Shown here: positions 48,776 to 59,172 of the stretch, in pieces
Position numbering within the stretch: position 1 is the stretch's first letter
Layout of the letters: each line of letters starts with the position of its first letter
Origin: Anaerocolumna chitinilytica
GTDB taxonomy: Bacteria; Bacillota; Clostridia; Lachnospirales; Lachnospiraceae
DNA: 64,000 nt
Direction of reading: 5' to 3'
Assembly (NCBI RefSeq): GCF_014218355.1
Contig: NZ_AP023368.1
Location: 4,899,501 to 4,963,500 of the forward strand
Notes under the pieces: model-generated
What the model was told of the DNA's origin: nothing
Seen by the model: the letters and a program-made list of their open reading frames with translations, nothing else
Databases searched by the model: none
Made by a program: the position numbers and the translations under genes

Positions 48776-48913
48776 TCTTTACCTCACTCTGTCATTTCAC
48801 TTTTTTACTATTATACAACAAGTACTTCACATCATGCATTAATATCTGTTCATTTACTAACAAACAGTTGCTTAGGCTGCTTCCTTCCGGAAGAACAAGC
48901 AACAATTTTTAGT

Positions 48914-49372
48914 TTATACTAACATTTCTATCTGTGATAAGGGCAGCAGTGTTTTCTTGGCCACCTGTTCAACAGACATCCCTGCTTTTAATAATCGTCT
49001 AGCCACATAATCCATCGACTCCCCAACCTCAATGATATGTTTATCCGGGTCATAGATACGAATTATTCGCTGTCCTCTGTCACGTTCACTGCACTTACTA
49101 AGGTAGTCAATTGTTTGTCCACACTTCTCCAACTTCTCAAGAAATTTATCCACATGATTCTCTTCAAAATAAAGTTCTGCATTATTACCGCCTGCAACAA
49201 CAGGTTTATTAATGGAAGTTTCCCATAATTTCCTCTCCTGCAATACAAGCCCTTCTGTCAATATTACGTTTTCACCAAAGTCAGCAACAATAAGAAGCCC
49301 AAATAAATCCTTATAGAAATTCTTTGACTTCTCTATATCATTCACCACCAGTAATACATTTTTAAGTTTCAT
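48914..49372 (-). CDS. VOC (glyoxalase/bleomycin-resistance) superfamily protein
   Basis: A 152-residue protein. MKLKNVLLVVNDIEKSKNFYKDLFGL is the characteristic start of VOC domains, with a second half containing IIRIYDPDKHIIEVGESMD. The last 25 residues (GMSVEQVAKKTLLPLSQIEML) are an added helix-turn-helix-like tail not usual for the fold. Substrate unknown. Confidence 0.8.
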   Translation of the reverse strand: MKLKNVLLVVNDIEKSKNFYKDLFGLLIVADFGENVILTEGLVLQERKLWETSINKPVVAGGNNAELYFEENHVDKFLEKLEKCGQTIDYLSKCSERDRGQRIIRIYDPDKHIIEVGESMDYVARRLLKAGMSVEQVAKKTLLPLSQIEMLV

Positions 49373-49605
49373 AGGTACTATCCTCTCCGGTATTCATATC
49401 ATTAATTTTGTTTTGTTCATAGGATTTATATTTTATCGTATTTCCATATAATATTCGAGAAATTATACTGTATTTATACATTTAACCAACAATATAATCT
49501 ATAGATAGTATTGGAATGATACAGTCTCTGTTATCATTCAATAAAGAAAGCATTGTAGTATGAGCAATAAACGTATCAGCAATTAAGAGGTACCTAAGAA
49601 AGAAC

Positions 49606-49634
49606 TTGAAAGTTCTTATTTTCTGTGTTACATT
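49606..49634 (+). promoter_or_regulatory. Predicted promoter of the antisense antitoxin RNA
   Basis: TTGAAA (49606-49611), 17 bases, TACATT (49629-49634) with TGT in front of the -10. A start near 49641 fits the hairpin terminator at 49702-49741. Confidence 0.5.
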
Positions 49635-49640
49635 ATATGT

Positions 49641-49671
49641 AAAGAAAGCACCCACTCCAAAGGTGGATGCT
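49641..49671 (-). terminator. Terminator of the toxin mRNA
   Basis: On the minus strand AGCATCCAC / GTGGGTGCT forms a 9-bp stem with one G-U pair, followed by TTCTTT. It comes about 65 bases after the toxin stop. Confidence 0.6.
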
Positions 49672-49701
49672 CCCGAATAAGACCTATGTCCTTACGGACA
49701 C

Positions 49702-49741
49702 TGCCTATCCTGTGGCTCAGACAGGATAGGCATTTTTATTT
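49702..49741 (+). terminator. Terminator of the antisense RNA
   Basis: TGCCTATCCTGT (49702-49713) pairs perfectly with ACAGGATAGGCA (49721-49732), and TTTTTATTT follows on the plus strand. There is no plus-strand protein gene before it, which supports an RNA gene. Confidence 0.8.
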
Positions 49742-49831
49742 ACGCTTATTGTTCCTATCAGTATAGGTAAGCAAAGCAATCAGAAACGATCCGAAAAGAA
49801 TCAACAATGTTAATACTTCGTATGTATCCAT
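49736..49831 (-). CDS. Holin-like type I toxin (TxpA/BsrG-type), 31 aa
   Basis: A short frame encodes a 31-residue peptide with a single membrane segment and a charged C-terminal tail: MDTYEVLTLLILFGSF followed by LIALLTYTDRNNKRK. This matches the putative holin-like toxin family of Firmicutes (start M[DE]xYExL, tail of Asn and Lys). The ATG at 49831 has GGGAGGTGG in front. Upstream GGCAGCCTCCC (49891-49881) can pair with that site, as in type I toxin mRNAs kept untranslated. It would damage the membrane when unopposed. Confidence 0.8.
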   Translation of the reverse strand: MDTYEVLTLLILFGSFLIALLTYTDRNNKRK

Positions 49832-49838
49832 ATGCTCC

Positions 49839-49891
49839 ACCTCCCTTCCCATATCTTCCGCAAATCAGAATCGTAAGCTCGGGAGGCTGCC
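49839..49891 (-). promoter_or_regulatory. Possible Shine-Dalgarno sequestration in the toxin mRNA
   Basis: The ribosome site GGGAGGT (49845-49839) is complementary over six bases to GCCTCCC in the leader (49887-49881). Base pairing would fold the leader and limit translation until processing or when the antisense RNA is absent. Confidence 0.45.
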
Positions 49892-49919
49892 ACCCTGTCA
49901 TGGGTACTTTCTATAGAAA

Positions 49920-49948
49920 ATTCTAACATATATATTACCAAATTACAA
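49920..49948 (-). promoter_or_regulatory. Promoter of the holin-like toxin
   Basis: On the minus strand TTGTAA (49948-49943), 17 bases, TAGAAT (49925-49920). The transcript would run from about 49912 to 49641, about 270 bases, the usual size for this toxin class. Confidence 0.65.
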
Positions 49949-50073
49949 CAATATCCAATTATGACCTGTAGAATACTTGTAGGGTATAAGAATTGTATTA
50001 CAACTATAAAAATAGCGAAACGAGAGGTTGAGGAACAGGATTTCAATACTGGTTATGTACTATATTTACTCAA

Positions 50074-50119
50074 TTGGCTTAAACACTGGCTTATTTATGA
50101 TGTAAAATACATTTTACAT
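50074..50119 (+). promoter_or_regulatory. Promoter and palindromic operator of the XRE regulator
   Basis: TTGGCT, 16 bases and TATGAT could form a promoter. The 20-base palindrome at 50100-50119 consists of ATGTAAAAT, AC, ATTTTACAT, and directly overlaps the end of the -10. A further half-site ATGTAAAAG lies about 15 bases beyond. This is a good candidate for self-regulation of the downstream regulator. Confidence 0.55.
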
Positions 50120-50223
50120 AGCTTTTTCTATGAATGTAAAAGCTCTTTGATAGCATCTTTCTCCGAAATACAATATTATGAACACAGATCAAGAGGAAAT
50201 ATTTACGAAAGGGGACTTACTTC

Positions 50224-50811
50224 TTGGAATTAAGCACTCAAATAAAGAAATATCGCAATAATATGAATTTATCACAGGAAGAGCTGGCTGAAAAAGTATA
50301 TGTCACCAGGCAGACCATATCCAACTGGGAAAATAATAAAAATTACCCGGATATCCATAGTCTACTTCTCCTAAGCACATTATTTAACATATCTCTTGAT
50401 CAATTAATCAAAGGAGATATCGCTATTATGAAAGAAGAAATCAAAAAATCAGAAATTGAAAAGCTCAACCATTATGGAAACATTTTCACATTACTATTAC
50501 TGATAACAATGGTCTCAGTGGTGCCACTGGCAGTATTCCTACATTTCTATGGTATGATTATTTTTGGTGTCTTATTTGCATTTACAATGTATTTTGCTTT
50601 CAAGGTTGAAAGATGCAAAAAGGACAATGATGTGCAAACTTTTAAAGAGATTGTAGCTTTTGCAGAAGGTAAGCGACTTGATGAAATTGAAAAATATCAA
50701 GAAGCCGGAAAACGCCCTTACCAGAAAGTTTTACTTGTGATTGGAAGTGCGGTGATTACTTTAATTGTATGTTGTTTACTGTTATGGGTACTAAAACCGT
50801 TTATTGTATGA
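50224..50811 (+). CDS. XRE-family regulator with C-terminal membrane segments
   Basis: Starts at TTG 50224 with AGGGGA at 8 bases. The TTG is needed to keep the first helix. Residues 1-65 are a Cro/CI-type helix-turn-helix (LSQEELAEKVYVTRQTISNWE, NISLDQLIKGD). After a linker, three hydrophobic segments follow (NIFTLLLLITMVSVVPLAVFL, MIIFGVLFAFTMYFAF, VLLVIGSAVITLIVCCLLLW), so the protein is a membrane-tethered regulator. 195 residues. It may sense membrane stress, for instance from the adjacent toxin. That link is speculation. Confidence 0.78.
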   Translation: MELSTQIKKYRNNMNLSQEELAEKVYVTRQTISNWENNKNYPDIHSLLLLSTLFNISLDQLIKGDIAIMKEEIKKSEIEKLNHYGNIFTLLLLITMVSVVPLAVFLHFYGMIIFGVLFAFTMYFAFKVERCKKDNDVQTFKEIVAFAEGKRLDEIEKYQEAGKRPYQKVLLVIGSAVITLIVCCLLLWVLKPFIV

Positions 50812-50876
50812 TTAGAGTAAGCAAATTAATTTATTTTGCTACTCTTTGAGTTAAATTGGGATCGAATGGTATAAAG

Positions 50877-50920
50877 AAGCCTCCAAAACCAATATAAATT
50901 GGGTTTGGAGGCTTTTGGTT
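50877..50920. terminator. Bidirectional terminator between the XRE gene and guaA
   Basis: AAGCCTCCAAAACCAAT and ATTGGGTTTGGAGGCTT pair with one mismatch over 17 bases. On the plus strand TTTTGGTTTG follows, and on the minus strand TTCTTTAT follows. It serves both converging genes. Confidence 0.82.
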
Positions 50921-50922
50921 TG

Positions 50923-52458
50923 TTATTCAAACTCTATCGTAGCCGGTGGTTTCCCCGTACAATCATAGAGTACTCTATTTACATGTTTTACTTCATTTAC
51001 AATCCTGGAAGATACTTTACCAATCACTTCCCAAGGTAATTCTGCCGCTTCTGCAGTCATAAAGTCTGTAGTGGTAACAGCTCTTAAAGCTACTGCATAA
51101 TCATAGGTTCTTTCATCTCCCATAACACCAACAGAACGCATATTGGTAAGAGCTGCAAAGTATTGGCCGATACTTCTGTCAAGACCGGCATTGGCAATCT
51201 CTTCACGGTAGATGGCATCGGCTTCCTGAATGATTTTAACTTTTTCTTCTGTGATATCTCCGATAATACGGATAGCAAGTCCGGGTCCGGGGAAAGGTTG
51301 TCTGAATACAAGCTTTTCGGGAATTCCAAGTTCAAGTCCGGCTCTGCGTACTTCATCTTTAAATAAATCTCTTAAAGGCTCAATAATTTCCTTAAAATCT
51401 ACATAGTCAGGAAGGCCCCCTACATTGTGGTGGCTTTTGATAACGGCTGATTTGCCAAGTCCGCTTTCAATAACATCGGGATAGATGGTTCCCTGTACCA
51501 GGAAATCTACCGTTCCGATTTTCTTAGCCTCTTCCTCAAATACACGAATGAACTCTTCTCCGATAATTTTTCTCTTTGCTTCCGGTTCGGATACTCCGGC
51601 TAATTTATCATAAAATCTCTGCTGAGCATTTACTCTTACGAAGTTCACATCAAATTGCTCTGTAAAGATTTTCTCAACTTCGTCACCTTCGTTTTTACGA
51701 AGTAAGCCATGGTCTACAAAGATACAGGTTAATTGCTTCCCTACTGCTTTGCTGATCATTACGGCAGCTACGGAGGAATCTACACCGCCGGACAGGGCAC
51801 AGAGCACTTTCTTATCACCGATTTTTTCTTTCAGTTTCTTAATGGACTGTTCTGTGAAGGAATCCATCTTCCAATCCCCTGAACAGCCACATACTTCATA
51901 GAGGAAGTTGTGAAGCATTTTGGTACCTTCCTGGGTGTGAACTACCTCAGGATGGAACTGTACTCCATAGAGCTTTTTCTCTGCCAGCTCCAGACCTGCC
52001 GCAGGACAGGAAGCGGAAGTTGCGGTTATTTCAAAGCCTTCCGGAAGTTTTTCTACATAATCGGTATGGCTCATCCAGCAGACTGAGGTTTCGGTAACTC
52101 CTTTAAATAGCAGGGACTTTGCATTGACAGTTACTTCTGTCTTTCCGTATTCTCTTACCGTTGCACTGGTTACTTTTCCGCCAAGCAAATGTGTCATTAA
52201 CTGGCAGCCATAACAGATACCAAGTACCGGTATCCCAAGTTCAAAGATTTCCTTCTCGCAGTGAGGAGCTTCCTCTGCATATACACTGGCAGGACCTCCT
52301 GTAAAGATGATACCTTTGGGTGCTATTTCCTTAATTTTTTCAATACTTGTATTGTAAGGCAGTACTTCGCAGTAAACATTACATTCTCTTACTCTTCTTG
52401 CAATGAGCTGATTATACTGTCCGCCAAAATCAAGGACTATTACCATTTCCTTATCCAC
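50923..52458 (-). CDS. guaA: GMP synthase (glutamine-hydrolysing)
   Basis: The 511-residue enzyme aminates XMP to GMP. The N-terminal glutaminase has [17 protein letters not shown], the nucleophile C82 in GICYGCQ, and VQFHPEV. The synthetase has the ATP loop [10 protein letters not shown] and the C-terminal dimerisation domain ending in [13 protein letters not shown] at 52458 with GGAGGAAG. It converges with the XRE gene and has its own promoter upstream. No purine riboswitch was found in the leader. Confidence 0.96.
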   Translation of the reverse strand: MDKEMVIVLDFGGQYNQLIARRVRECNVYCEVLPYNTSIEKIKEIAPKGIIFTGGPASVYAEEAPHCEKEIFELGIPVLGICYGCQLMTHLLGGKVTSATVREYGKTEVTVNAKSLLFKGVTETSVCWMSHTDYVEKLPEGFEITATSASCPAAGLELAEKKLYGVQFHPEVVHTQEGTKMLHNFLYEVCGCSGDWKMDSFTEQSIKKLKEKIGDKKVLCALSGGVDSSVAAVMISKAVGKQLTCIFVDHGLLRKNEGDEVEKIFTEQFDVNFVRVNAQQRFYDKLAGVSEPEAKRKIIGEEFIRVFEEEAKKIGTVDFLVQGTIYPDVIESGLGKSAVIKSHHNVGGLPDYVDFKEIIEPLRDLFKDEVRRAGLELGIPEKLVFRQPFPGPGLAIRIIGDITEEKVKIIQEADAIYREEIANAGLDRSIGQYFAALTNMRSVGVMGDERTYDYAVALRAVTTTDFMTAEAAELPWEVIGKVSSRIVNEVKHVNRVLYDCTGKPPATIEFE

Positions 52459-52558
52459 TGGTTCTTCCTCCTATTGTTGTTTCTCAATTTATCTACTCAA
52501 CAGTGACATAATAACAGGCTCTGCTTTTTTACTTTTTGCCAGCCCAAAATATTTTATA

Positions 52559-52587
52559 ATTATAACAGACTTTCGTATAACTGACAA
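52559..52587 (-). promoter_or_regulatory. Sigma-A promoter of guaA
   Basis: On the minus strand TTGTCA (52587-52582), 17 bases, TATAAT (52564-52559). The leader is about 95 bases long and shows no known riboswitch. Confidence 0.78.
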
Positions 52588-52620
52588 TCCCATAATCTCA
52601 TTACAAATGTCCCCAAATAT

Positions 52621-52649
52621 GCTAAAAGACGGAATTATCATATTCCGCC
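52621..52649 (-). terminator. Terminator of the YfbR-like gene
   Basis: On the minus strand GGCGGAAT with ATTCCGTC flanks a short loop, a 6 to 7-bp stem followed by TTTTAGC. It starts about 40 bases after the stop codon at 52688. Confidence 0.6.
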
Positions 52650-52687
52650 ATGCATTTGTCTAAGAGTTATTAATTTATCTGTAGCCC

Positions 52688-53275
52688 TCAAGACTGTGTA
52701 AGCTCATCCAGATTTCTATAATAGGAAGGCAGAAAATCAACCATGAAAATCTTTGCTTCTTCTAAATCAAGCTCCTCTAAGGATACTATAATACTCTCTT
52801 TTGCATTTACAAATTCAGTATTGCCTGCTTTTTCTTCCTGAATACATTTGATAAGTGCAGAAAGCTTATCAGCAGCTTTCACCAGCTTCCAGAGATATGT
52901 ATCTTCTTCTTTTTGAAAATATAGTGATTCATATTCCTCGAAAAAGTCTCCGGGAAGCATATGAAGAAGTCTATTTGCTGCTTCTTTCTCTATTTCTTTG
53001 AACGCACCTTGTATATTTCCATTATGATATTTAATAGGTGTTGGCATATCACCAGTGATTATTTCAGTAGAATCATGAAAGAGTGCAATTAAAGCGGCCC
53101 TCTCCCCATTCAAGTTTTTCTCTAGCCGTTTGTTTCCGATTACTGCAAGGGCATGGGAGAGAATACTTACTTCAAGAGTATGTTCTGAAACATTCTCAGG
53201 CCTGGAATTACGCATCAGAGCCCAGCGCTCAATGTATTTCATTCTGGATAACATGGCATAAAAGTTACCTTCCAT
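52688..53275 (-). CDS. HD-domain 5'-deoxynucleotidase, YfbR-like
   Basis: The ATG at 53275 has AAAGGAGG in front and starts MEGNFYAMLSRMKYIERWALM. The frame further upstream lacks a site. 195 residues. The metal site is RPENVSEHTLEVSILSHAL, ALIALFHDSTEIITGDMPTPIKY, matching the YfbR family (199 residues in E. coli), which removes phosphate from deoxynucleoside monophosphates. Confidence 0.88.
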   Translation of the reverse strand: MEGNFYAMLSRMKYIERWALMRNSRPENVSEHTLEVSILSHALAVIGNKRLEKNLNGERAALIALFHDSTEIITGDMPTPIKYHNGNIQGAFKEIEKEAANRLLHMLPGDFFEEYESLYFQKEEDTYLWKLVKAADKLSALIKCIQEEKAGNTEFVNAKESIIVSLEELDLEEAKIFMVDFLPSYYRNLDELTQS

Positions 53276-53511
53276 AGTAATCCTCCTTTTCTTAATGTAT
53301 ATATAATGAAGATGATCCCTGTTCATGAATTGTATCTGTTAATATTAGAACCTACTCTCCACTCTCTACCTACTATATCTATTCTGAAATCTTACGGATA
53401 AGATTGCTTACTGTTAATGAATTATTGCTTACTGTTAATGAATTAAAGCTACAATAAAAAGAATAAATACAAATACAATTATCAAAAACCCAAAACAGAT
53501 ACCTTCATTTA

Positions 53512-53564
53512 TATTGTAAAACCAATATTGCAGTACCGCATGTGTAATCCGGTACTGCAATATT
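53512..53564 (-). terminator. Terminator of uvrA
   Basis: A 15-bp perfect stem, AATATTGCAGTACCG (53524-53538) with CGGTACTGCAATATT (53550-53564), lies about 80 bases after the uvrA stop codon. On the minus strand GGTTTTAC follows. The 368-base gap 53276-53643 otherwise holds no gene. Confidence 0.72.
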
Positions 53565-53643
53565 ATTAAATAAATCCTGTAAAACAAACAATTAACATCC
53601 AAATTAAATCTTAAGCATACCTATATAAGAATATAGAAGCTCT

Positions 53644-56496
53644 TTACACTGCTGCTTCCTTATGGTCCTCAAGCATTTTCTTAATATAGTATCCGGTATA
53701 AGAAGCAGGGTTCTCTGCAACCTCTTCCGGTGTTCCCTTAGCGATAACCGTACCGCCCTTGTCGCCGCCTTCAGGCCCCATATCAATAATATAGTCCGCT
53801 GTCTTTATAACATCCAGATTATGCTCAATGACTACAACGGAATTGCCGCCCTCAGAAAGTCTTCTTAATATCTCTATCAATTTATGAACATCGGCAAAAT
53901 GAAGTCCGGTGGTCGGTTCATCTAGGATGTAGATGGTCTTACCGGTGCTTCGTTTACTAAGCTCCGCTGCCAGCTTAATTCTTTGTGCTTCTCCGCCGGA
54001 TAAGGTGGTGGAAGGTTGTCCAAGGCGAATATAGGATAGTCCTACATCATACAAAGTTTCAATCTTTCTGCGGATAGAAGGCATATTCTCAAAGAACTTC
54101 ATAGCCTCTTCTACTGTCATATCAAGGACATCATAAATGTTCTTACCCTTATAACGTACTTCAAGAGTTTCACGGTTATAACGTTTACCGCCGCAGACTT
54201 CACAAGGTACATAAACATCCGGCAGGAAGTTCATCTCTATCTTAATGATACCATCACCTGAGCAGGCTTCACAGCGTCCGCCCTTTACGTTGAAGCTGAA
54301 TCTTCCCTTGCTGTATCCCTTCATCTTTGCATCTGCCGTTGCGGAGAATAAATCTCTTATCTGGTCAAACACACCTGTATAAGTAGCCGGATTGGATCTT
54401 GGTGTCCTGCCGATCGGTGACTGGTCTATATTAATTACTTTATCCAATCTGTCTATTCCTATCATCTCCTGGTGTTTACCTGGGATACAGCGTGCCCTGT
54501 TCAAGTCTCTGGATAAGCGTTTATGAAGGATTTCCGTTACCAGGGAACTCTTACCGGAACCGGATACTCCGGTTACACAAGTCATTACTCCCAGGGGAAT
54601 ATCTACCGTAACATTCTTAAGGTTATTCTCACTGGCTCCCTTTATGGTCAGATAACCTGTGGGTTGTCTTCTTTCATCGGGTACGGGTATCTTAATTCTG
54701 CCGCTAAGATAAGCTCCTGTGATGGATTCCTCTACTTTCATAATCTCTTCAGCAGTACCTTCGGCAATCACTTCTCCACCATGCTCTCCTGCACCAGGTC
54801 CGATATCGATAATATAATCGGCAGCAAACATCGTATCTTCGTCATGCTCTACTACAATCAGGGTATTTCCCAATTCCTTCAGGTTCTTTAATGTCTTTAA
54901 TAACTTATCGTTGTCCCTCTGGTGAAGACCGATGCTGGGCTCATCCAGGATATAGGCAACTCCTACAAGTCCCGAACCAATCTGAGTGGCAAGACGGATT
55001 CTTTGGGCCTCGCCGCCAGACAAGCTTCCCGTAGCTCTAGATAAGGACAGATAATCAAGTCCTACATCCATTAGGAATCCTACTCTTGCTCTTATTTCTT
55101 TCAGGACAAGTTCACCGATCTTTAACTGTGTCGGGCTTAATTCCAGGTTATTCATAAAGGAACTTAAATCTCTGATTGAATAATCAGTTACTTCTGAGAT
55201 ATTCTTATTCCCTATGGTTACTGCAAGAGAGCCTCTCTTTAACCTTCTGCCACCACATTCTTTACAAGGTGTGGTCTTCATAAAGGTTTCATATTCCTGT
55301 CTTGTGCTCTCAGAACCGGTCTCTCTGTAACGTCTTTCTACATTACGAATCAGACCTTCAAAGGCTACATCGTATACACCTTCGCCTCTTTGTCCCTTAT
55401 ACTTTACCTTTACTACTTTTCCGCCGGTTCCATGCATAATCATGTGTTTGATGTTCTCCGGCAAGTCATCATAAGGTGTCTCCAGGCTGAATTTGTATTC
55501 CTTTGCAAGGGCTTCCAGCGTACACCTTGTATAACTTGACTTATCCGTTGCAGACTGCCAGCCAAGTACTGCAATGGCGCCTTCTGCAAGGCTTAAGGAG
55601 CCGTCGGGTATAATAAGCTCTTCTGCGAATTCCATTTTGTTTCCAAGTCCATGGCATTCCGGGCAGGCACCAAAGGGGTTATTGAAGGAAAAACTTCTGG
55701 GTTCAATCTCTTCGATACTGATATTGCAATCAGGGCAGGCAAAATTCTGGCTGAAGCTTAGTGTTTCTTCTCCGCCTACATCTACAATTAAAAGCCCTTC
55801 TGACAATTTTAATACACTTTCGATGGAGTCTGATAATCTCTTTTCTATTCCGGATTTTACAATCAGACGGTCTATAATAATCTCAATATTATGTTTAATA
55901 TTCTTATCCAGCTTAATATCTTCTGTCAGCTCATAAAGGTTACCGTCTACCATTACACGGATATAGCCGCTCTTTTTCGCTTGTTCCAGAAGCTTTACAT
56001 GCTCTCCTTTTCTTCCCCTGACAACAGGTGCTAAAAGCTGAATCCTGCTGCCTTCCTTTAAGCGCATGATTTCATCAACCATCTGATCTACAGTCTGCTT
56101 CTTAATCTCCTTGCCACACTTCGGACAGTGCGGTATACCCACTCTGGCATAAAGCAGACGGAAATAATCATAAATCTCCGTAACTGTTCCCACCGTAGAA
56201 CGTGGATTCCGGTTGGTTGATTTCTGATCAATGGAGATAGCAGGGGAAAGACCCTCAATGCTCTCTACATTGGGTTTCTCCATCTGCCCCAGGAACTGTC
56301 TCGCATATGAGGAGAGGGACTCCATGTATCTTCTCTGTCCCTCTGCGTATATGGTATCAAAAGCCAGAGAGGACTTACCTGAACCACTAAGTCCTGTTAA
56401 TACGACAAACTCATCTCTTGGAATATTGACACTGATGTTTTTTAAATTATGTTCCTTCGCTCCTCTGATTTTGATATAATGCTTTTTATCAGCCAT
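53644..56496 (-). CDS. uvrA: Excinuclease ABC subunit A
   Basis: The 950-residue UvrA has two ABC ATPase parts: [23 protein letters not shown] at 35 onward, and [17 protein letters not shown] in the second half, each with LSGGEAQRI. Zinc-finger cysteines ([39 protein letters not shown]) are complete. It recognises bulky DNA damage. It is followed by uvrB in the reverse order on the map, separated by a 608-base repeat-bearing gap. Confidence 0.97.
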   Translation of the reverse strand: MADKKHYIKIRGAKEHNLKNISVNIPRDEFVVLTGLSGSGKSSLAFDTIYAEGQRRYMESLSSYARQFLGQMEKPNVESIEGLSPAISIDQKSTNRNPRSTVGTVTEIYDYFRLLYARVGIPHCPKCGKEIKKQTVDQMVDEIMRLKEGSRIQLLAPVVRGRKGEHVKLLEQAKKSGYIRVMVDGNLYELTEDIKLDKNIKHNIEIIIDRLIVKSGIEKRLSDSIESVLKLSEGLLIVDVGGEETLSFSQNFACPDCNISIEEIEPRSFSFNNPFGACPECHGLGNKMEFAEELIIPDGSLSLAEGAIAVLGWQSATDKSSYTRCTLEALAKEYKFSLETPYDDLPENIKHMIMHGTGGKVVKVKYKGQRGEGVYDVAFEGLIRNVERRYRETGSESTRQEYETFMKTTPCKECGGRRLKRGSLAVTIGNKNISEVTDYSIRDLSSFMNNLELSPTQLKIGELVLKEIRARVGFLMDVGLDYLSLSRATGSLSGGEAQRIRLATQIGSGLVGVAYILDEPSIGLHQRDNDKLLKTLKNLKELGNTLIVVEHDEDTMFAADYIIDIGPGAGEHGGEVIAEGTAEEIMKVEESITGAYLSGRIKIPVPDERRQPTGYLTIKGASENNLKNVTVDIPLGVMTCVTGVSGSGKSSLVTEILHKRLSRDLNRARCIPGKHQEMIGIDRLDKVINIDQSPIGRTPRSNPATYTGVFDQIRDLFSATADAKMKGYSKGRFSFNVKGGRCEACSGDGIIKIEMNFLPDVYVPCEVCGGKRYNRETLEVRYKGKNIYDVLDMTVEEAMKFFENMPSIRRKIETLYDVGLSYIRLGQPSTTLSGGEAQRIKLAAELSKRSTGKTIYILDEPTTGLHFADVHKLIEILRRLSEGGNSVVVIEHNLDVIKTADYIIDMGPEGGDKGGTVIAKGTPEEVAENPASYTGYYIKKMLEDHKEAAV

Positions 56497-56728
56497 TGTT
56501 GCCTCTCTTCCTTATCCTTGCCTTTTCTTTCGATCGACTTATCATCAATTTTTAACTTCTTAATTTATTGGACTATCTTAATTATATTTTTCTTATTTAA
56601 ACCAGGAATATATATAGTTTGTTCTCAGAGATTTAATTACACTCTCAGATACATAAGTTCAATTACGAACATATTATTTAACATCAAATTTGTAATTTCA
56701 ACATCAAACATCTAATTAAACACTTAAT

Positions 56729-56855
56729 AATATATTTTCAAATCTCATATATACAATTACAATATATTTTCAAATCTCATATATACAGTTATTATATATT
56801 TTCCATCCTCATATATGCAATTACTATATATTTTCAATCTCGTATATGCAATTAC
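56729..56855. repeat. Tandem repeat, about 32-base unit, four copies
   Basis: Four units close to AATATATTTTCAAATCTCAT ATATACAATTAC lie head to tail: 56729-56760, 56761-56792, 56793-56824 and 56825-56855. The first two are almost identical, the last two have several substitutions and one base less. They sit between uvrA and uvrB. The rest of the gap 56497-57104 shows no gene. Confidence 0.82.
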
Positions 56856-57104
56856 AATCTAAAAAATATAAACTAAGTCTAACCCGCCAGTTACCTATTC
56901 TTCATATGATATAAAAAGATACCAAGCCTGCAATTCTTAATTATACCAGTGAATGACCCATTTCATAATACTCCAAATTGTCCCAATTCTAAATAAGTTC
57001 ATCTTGGTCCAAAAACTGGCAGAACAAATCACTTATGTCCCTCTATCAAAGAAGTCAATCCCATATATTCCTGAGCCTTATTCTAGTATTCTTCTAGTCT
57101 CTTT

Positions 57105-59096
57105 CTAGTCTTTCTCCATCTCATTAAGCTGTTTCTTTAATTCCAGTAATTGATCTCTTAACTGGGCTGCCAATTCAAAGTTCAGTTCAGCTGCAGCTGT
57201 CTGCATGTCTTTGCTGATCTTCTTAACAACCGCTTCTAATTCTTTACGTGTCATGGATTCCGGATCTTTATCCATCTTATAGAGATCTTTGCTGGCTTTC
57301 TTGGAGATGCTGATTAATTCTCTTACCTTTTTCTGAATGGTGGTAGGGGTAATTCCATGTTCTTCATTGTACTGCTGCTGGATAGCCCTTCTTCGGTTGG
57401 TCTCGGATATAGCCTTGTGCATGGACTCCGTCATATTATCGGCGTACATGATTACCCGTCCCTCTGAGTTACGGGCGGCACGGCCAATTGTCTGAATCAA
57501 AGAAGTTTCAGAACGCAGGAAGCCTTCTTTATCGGCATCCAAAATTGCCACCAGTGTAATCTCCGGTATATCAAGTCCTTCTCGTAACAGGTTGATACCG
57601 ACAAGAACATCAAAGACATCAAGGCGCATGTCTCTGATGATTTCGGAGCGCTCCAACGTATCAATATCTGAATGAAGATATTTTACTCTGATACCTACTT
57701 CTCTCATGTAGTCAGTCAGATCCTCTGCCATTCTCTTCGTCAAAGTCGTTACCAATATCTTATTCTTCTTCGCTACTTCCTTCTTTATCTCACTTACCAG
57801 GTCATCAATCTGTCCGTTAACAGGTCTCACGAATACTTCCGGATCCAAAAGCCCGGTAGGTCTTATAATCTGTTCTGTACGTAAGAGCTCATGGGTCTGT
57901 TCATAGACAGAAGGAGTCGCTGACACAAAAAGCATCTGATTAATCTTACTCTCAAATTCCTGGAAGTTCAGAGGCCTGTTATCTTTGGCTGATGGTAAAC
58001 GAAAACCATAATCCACCAGAGTACTTTTTCTTGCCTGGTCTCCTGCATACATCCCTCTAACCTGGGGTACTGTAATATGAGACTCGTCCACTATAATTAA
58101 GAAATCATCCGGGAAATAGTCTATCAGGGTATGAGGTGTACTGCCGGGAGCCTGTCCTGACAAATGTCTGGAGTAATTCTCAATTCCGGAGCAAAAACCG
58201 GTTTCTCGAAGCATTTCAATATCAAAATTTGTTCTCTCTGAGATTCTTTGGGCTTCTAACAGCTTATCCTCACTCTTAAAATAGCGAACTCTTTCTTCCA
58301 GTTCTTCCTGAATGGTCTTGATAGCCTCTTCTAATTTTTCCTGGGATACAACATAATGGGAGGCCGGAAAGATTGCGATGTGCTCCAATGTACACTTAAT
58401 CTCGCCTGTAAGCACATCAATTTCTGAAATACGGTCTATCTCGTCTCCAAAAAACTCGACACGGATTGCCCTGTCATCGGAGGTAACGGGAAATATCTCT
58501 ACTACATCTCCATTTACCCGGAAACTACCGCGCTTAAAATCCATATTATTTCTTGTATACTGCAGATCTACCAGCTTTCTTAATACATCGTCACGTTCTC
58601 TTGTCATACCCGGGCGCAAAGAAATAACCATCTCCTGATAATCAATGGGATCACCTAATCCATAAATACAGGAAACACTGGCTACAATAATAACATCTCT
58701 TCTTTCAGAGAGTGCCGCTGTTGCGGAGTGGCGCAGCTTATCAATCTCATCGTTAATGGCGGAATCCTTCTCAATATAAGTGTCCGAAGAAGGAACATAT
58801 GCCTCCGGCTGGTAATAATCATAATAACTTACAAAGTACTCCACTGCATTTTGAGGAAAGAACTCTTTAAATTCTCCATAAAGCTGTGCCGCCAGAGTCT
58901 TATTATGGGCAATGATAAGAGTAGGGCGGTTTAAGGCCTGTATTACATTTGCCATGGTAAAGGTCTTACCGGACCCTGTAACTCCAAGCAAGGTCTCAAA
59001 TTGATTTCCTTCCTGAAACCCTTTCACAAGCTGCTGTATGGCTTCCGGCTGGTCTCCTGTCGGTGCAAATTCCGACACTAGCTTAAAATCACTCAT
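57105..59096 (-). CDS. uvrB: Excinuclease ABC subunit B
   Basis: 663 residues with Walker A GVTGSGKT at 38-45, the beta-hairpin region [32 protein letters not shown]-like [20 protein letters not shown] [12 protein letters not shown], and the UVR domain at the C-terminus ([20 protein letters not shown]). It loads UvrC after UvrA has found damage. ATG at 59096 follows AAGGATGG. A sigma-A promoter with a possible LexA-like box is upstream. Confidence 0.97.
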   Translation of the reverse strand: MSDFKLVSEFAPTGDQPEAIQQLVKGFQEGNQFETLLGVTGSGKTFTMANVIQALNRPTLIIAHNKTLAAQLYGEFKEFFPQNAVEYFVSYYDYYQPEAYVPSSDTYIEKDSAINDEIDKLRHSATAALSERRDVIIVASVSCIYGLGDPIDYQEMVISLRPGMTRERDDVLRKLVDLQYTRNNMDFKRGSFRVNGDVVEIFPVTSDDRAIRVEFFGDEIDRISEIDVLTGEIKCTLEHIAIFPASHYVVSQEKLEEAIKTIQEELEERVRYFKSEDKLLEAQRISERTNFDIEMLRETGFCSGIENYSRHLSGQAPGSTPHTLIDYFPDDFLIIVDESHITVPQVRGMYAGDQARKSTLVDYGFRLPSAKDNRPLNFQEFESKINQMLFVSATPSVYEQTHELLRTEQIIRPTGLLDPEVFVRPVNGQIDDLVSEIKKEVAKKNKILVTTLTKRMAEDLTDYMREVGIRVKYLHSDIDTLERSEIIRDMRLDVFDVLVGINLLREGLDIPEITLVAILDADKEGFLRSETSLIQTIGRAARNSEGRVIMYADNMTESMHKAISETNRRRAIQQQYNEEHGITPTTIQKKVRELISISKKASKDLYKMDKDPESMTRKELEAVVKKISKDMQTAAAELNFELAAQLRDQLLELKKQLNEMEKD

Positions 59097-59172
59097 ATTC
59101 CCATCCTTTCTGACTGGCCGCTTTTTCTATGTTAAATATATATTTTTTCCAAATATCGAATAATTTCAAGTC

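Larger units (their letters stand above)
49641..49745 (+). ncRNA. Predicted antisense RNA (type I antitoxin) against the holin-like toxin mRNA
   Basis: About 105 bases from the predicted promoter to the terminator. It overlaps the 3' untranslated part, the stop codon and the terminator of the toxin transcript on the other strand. This convergent layout matches known type I systems such as txpA/RatA and bsrG/SR4. It is inferred from sites only. Confidence 0.55.

Noticed and set aside
49961..50233. Plus-strand frame of 90 codons (starting MTCRILVGYK)
   Set aside because: It covers the promoter and palindrome of the XRE gene and has no clear ribosome site. The XRE start lies inside its end.
52459..52687. 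Purine riboswitch upstream of guaA
   Set aside because: The leader has no pattern of the conserved riboswitch core. A normal promoter and a terminator of the preceding gene account for the gap.
56729..56855. CRISPR array between uvrA and uvrB
   Set aside because: The repeats abut each other without spacers and no cas genes are near.
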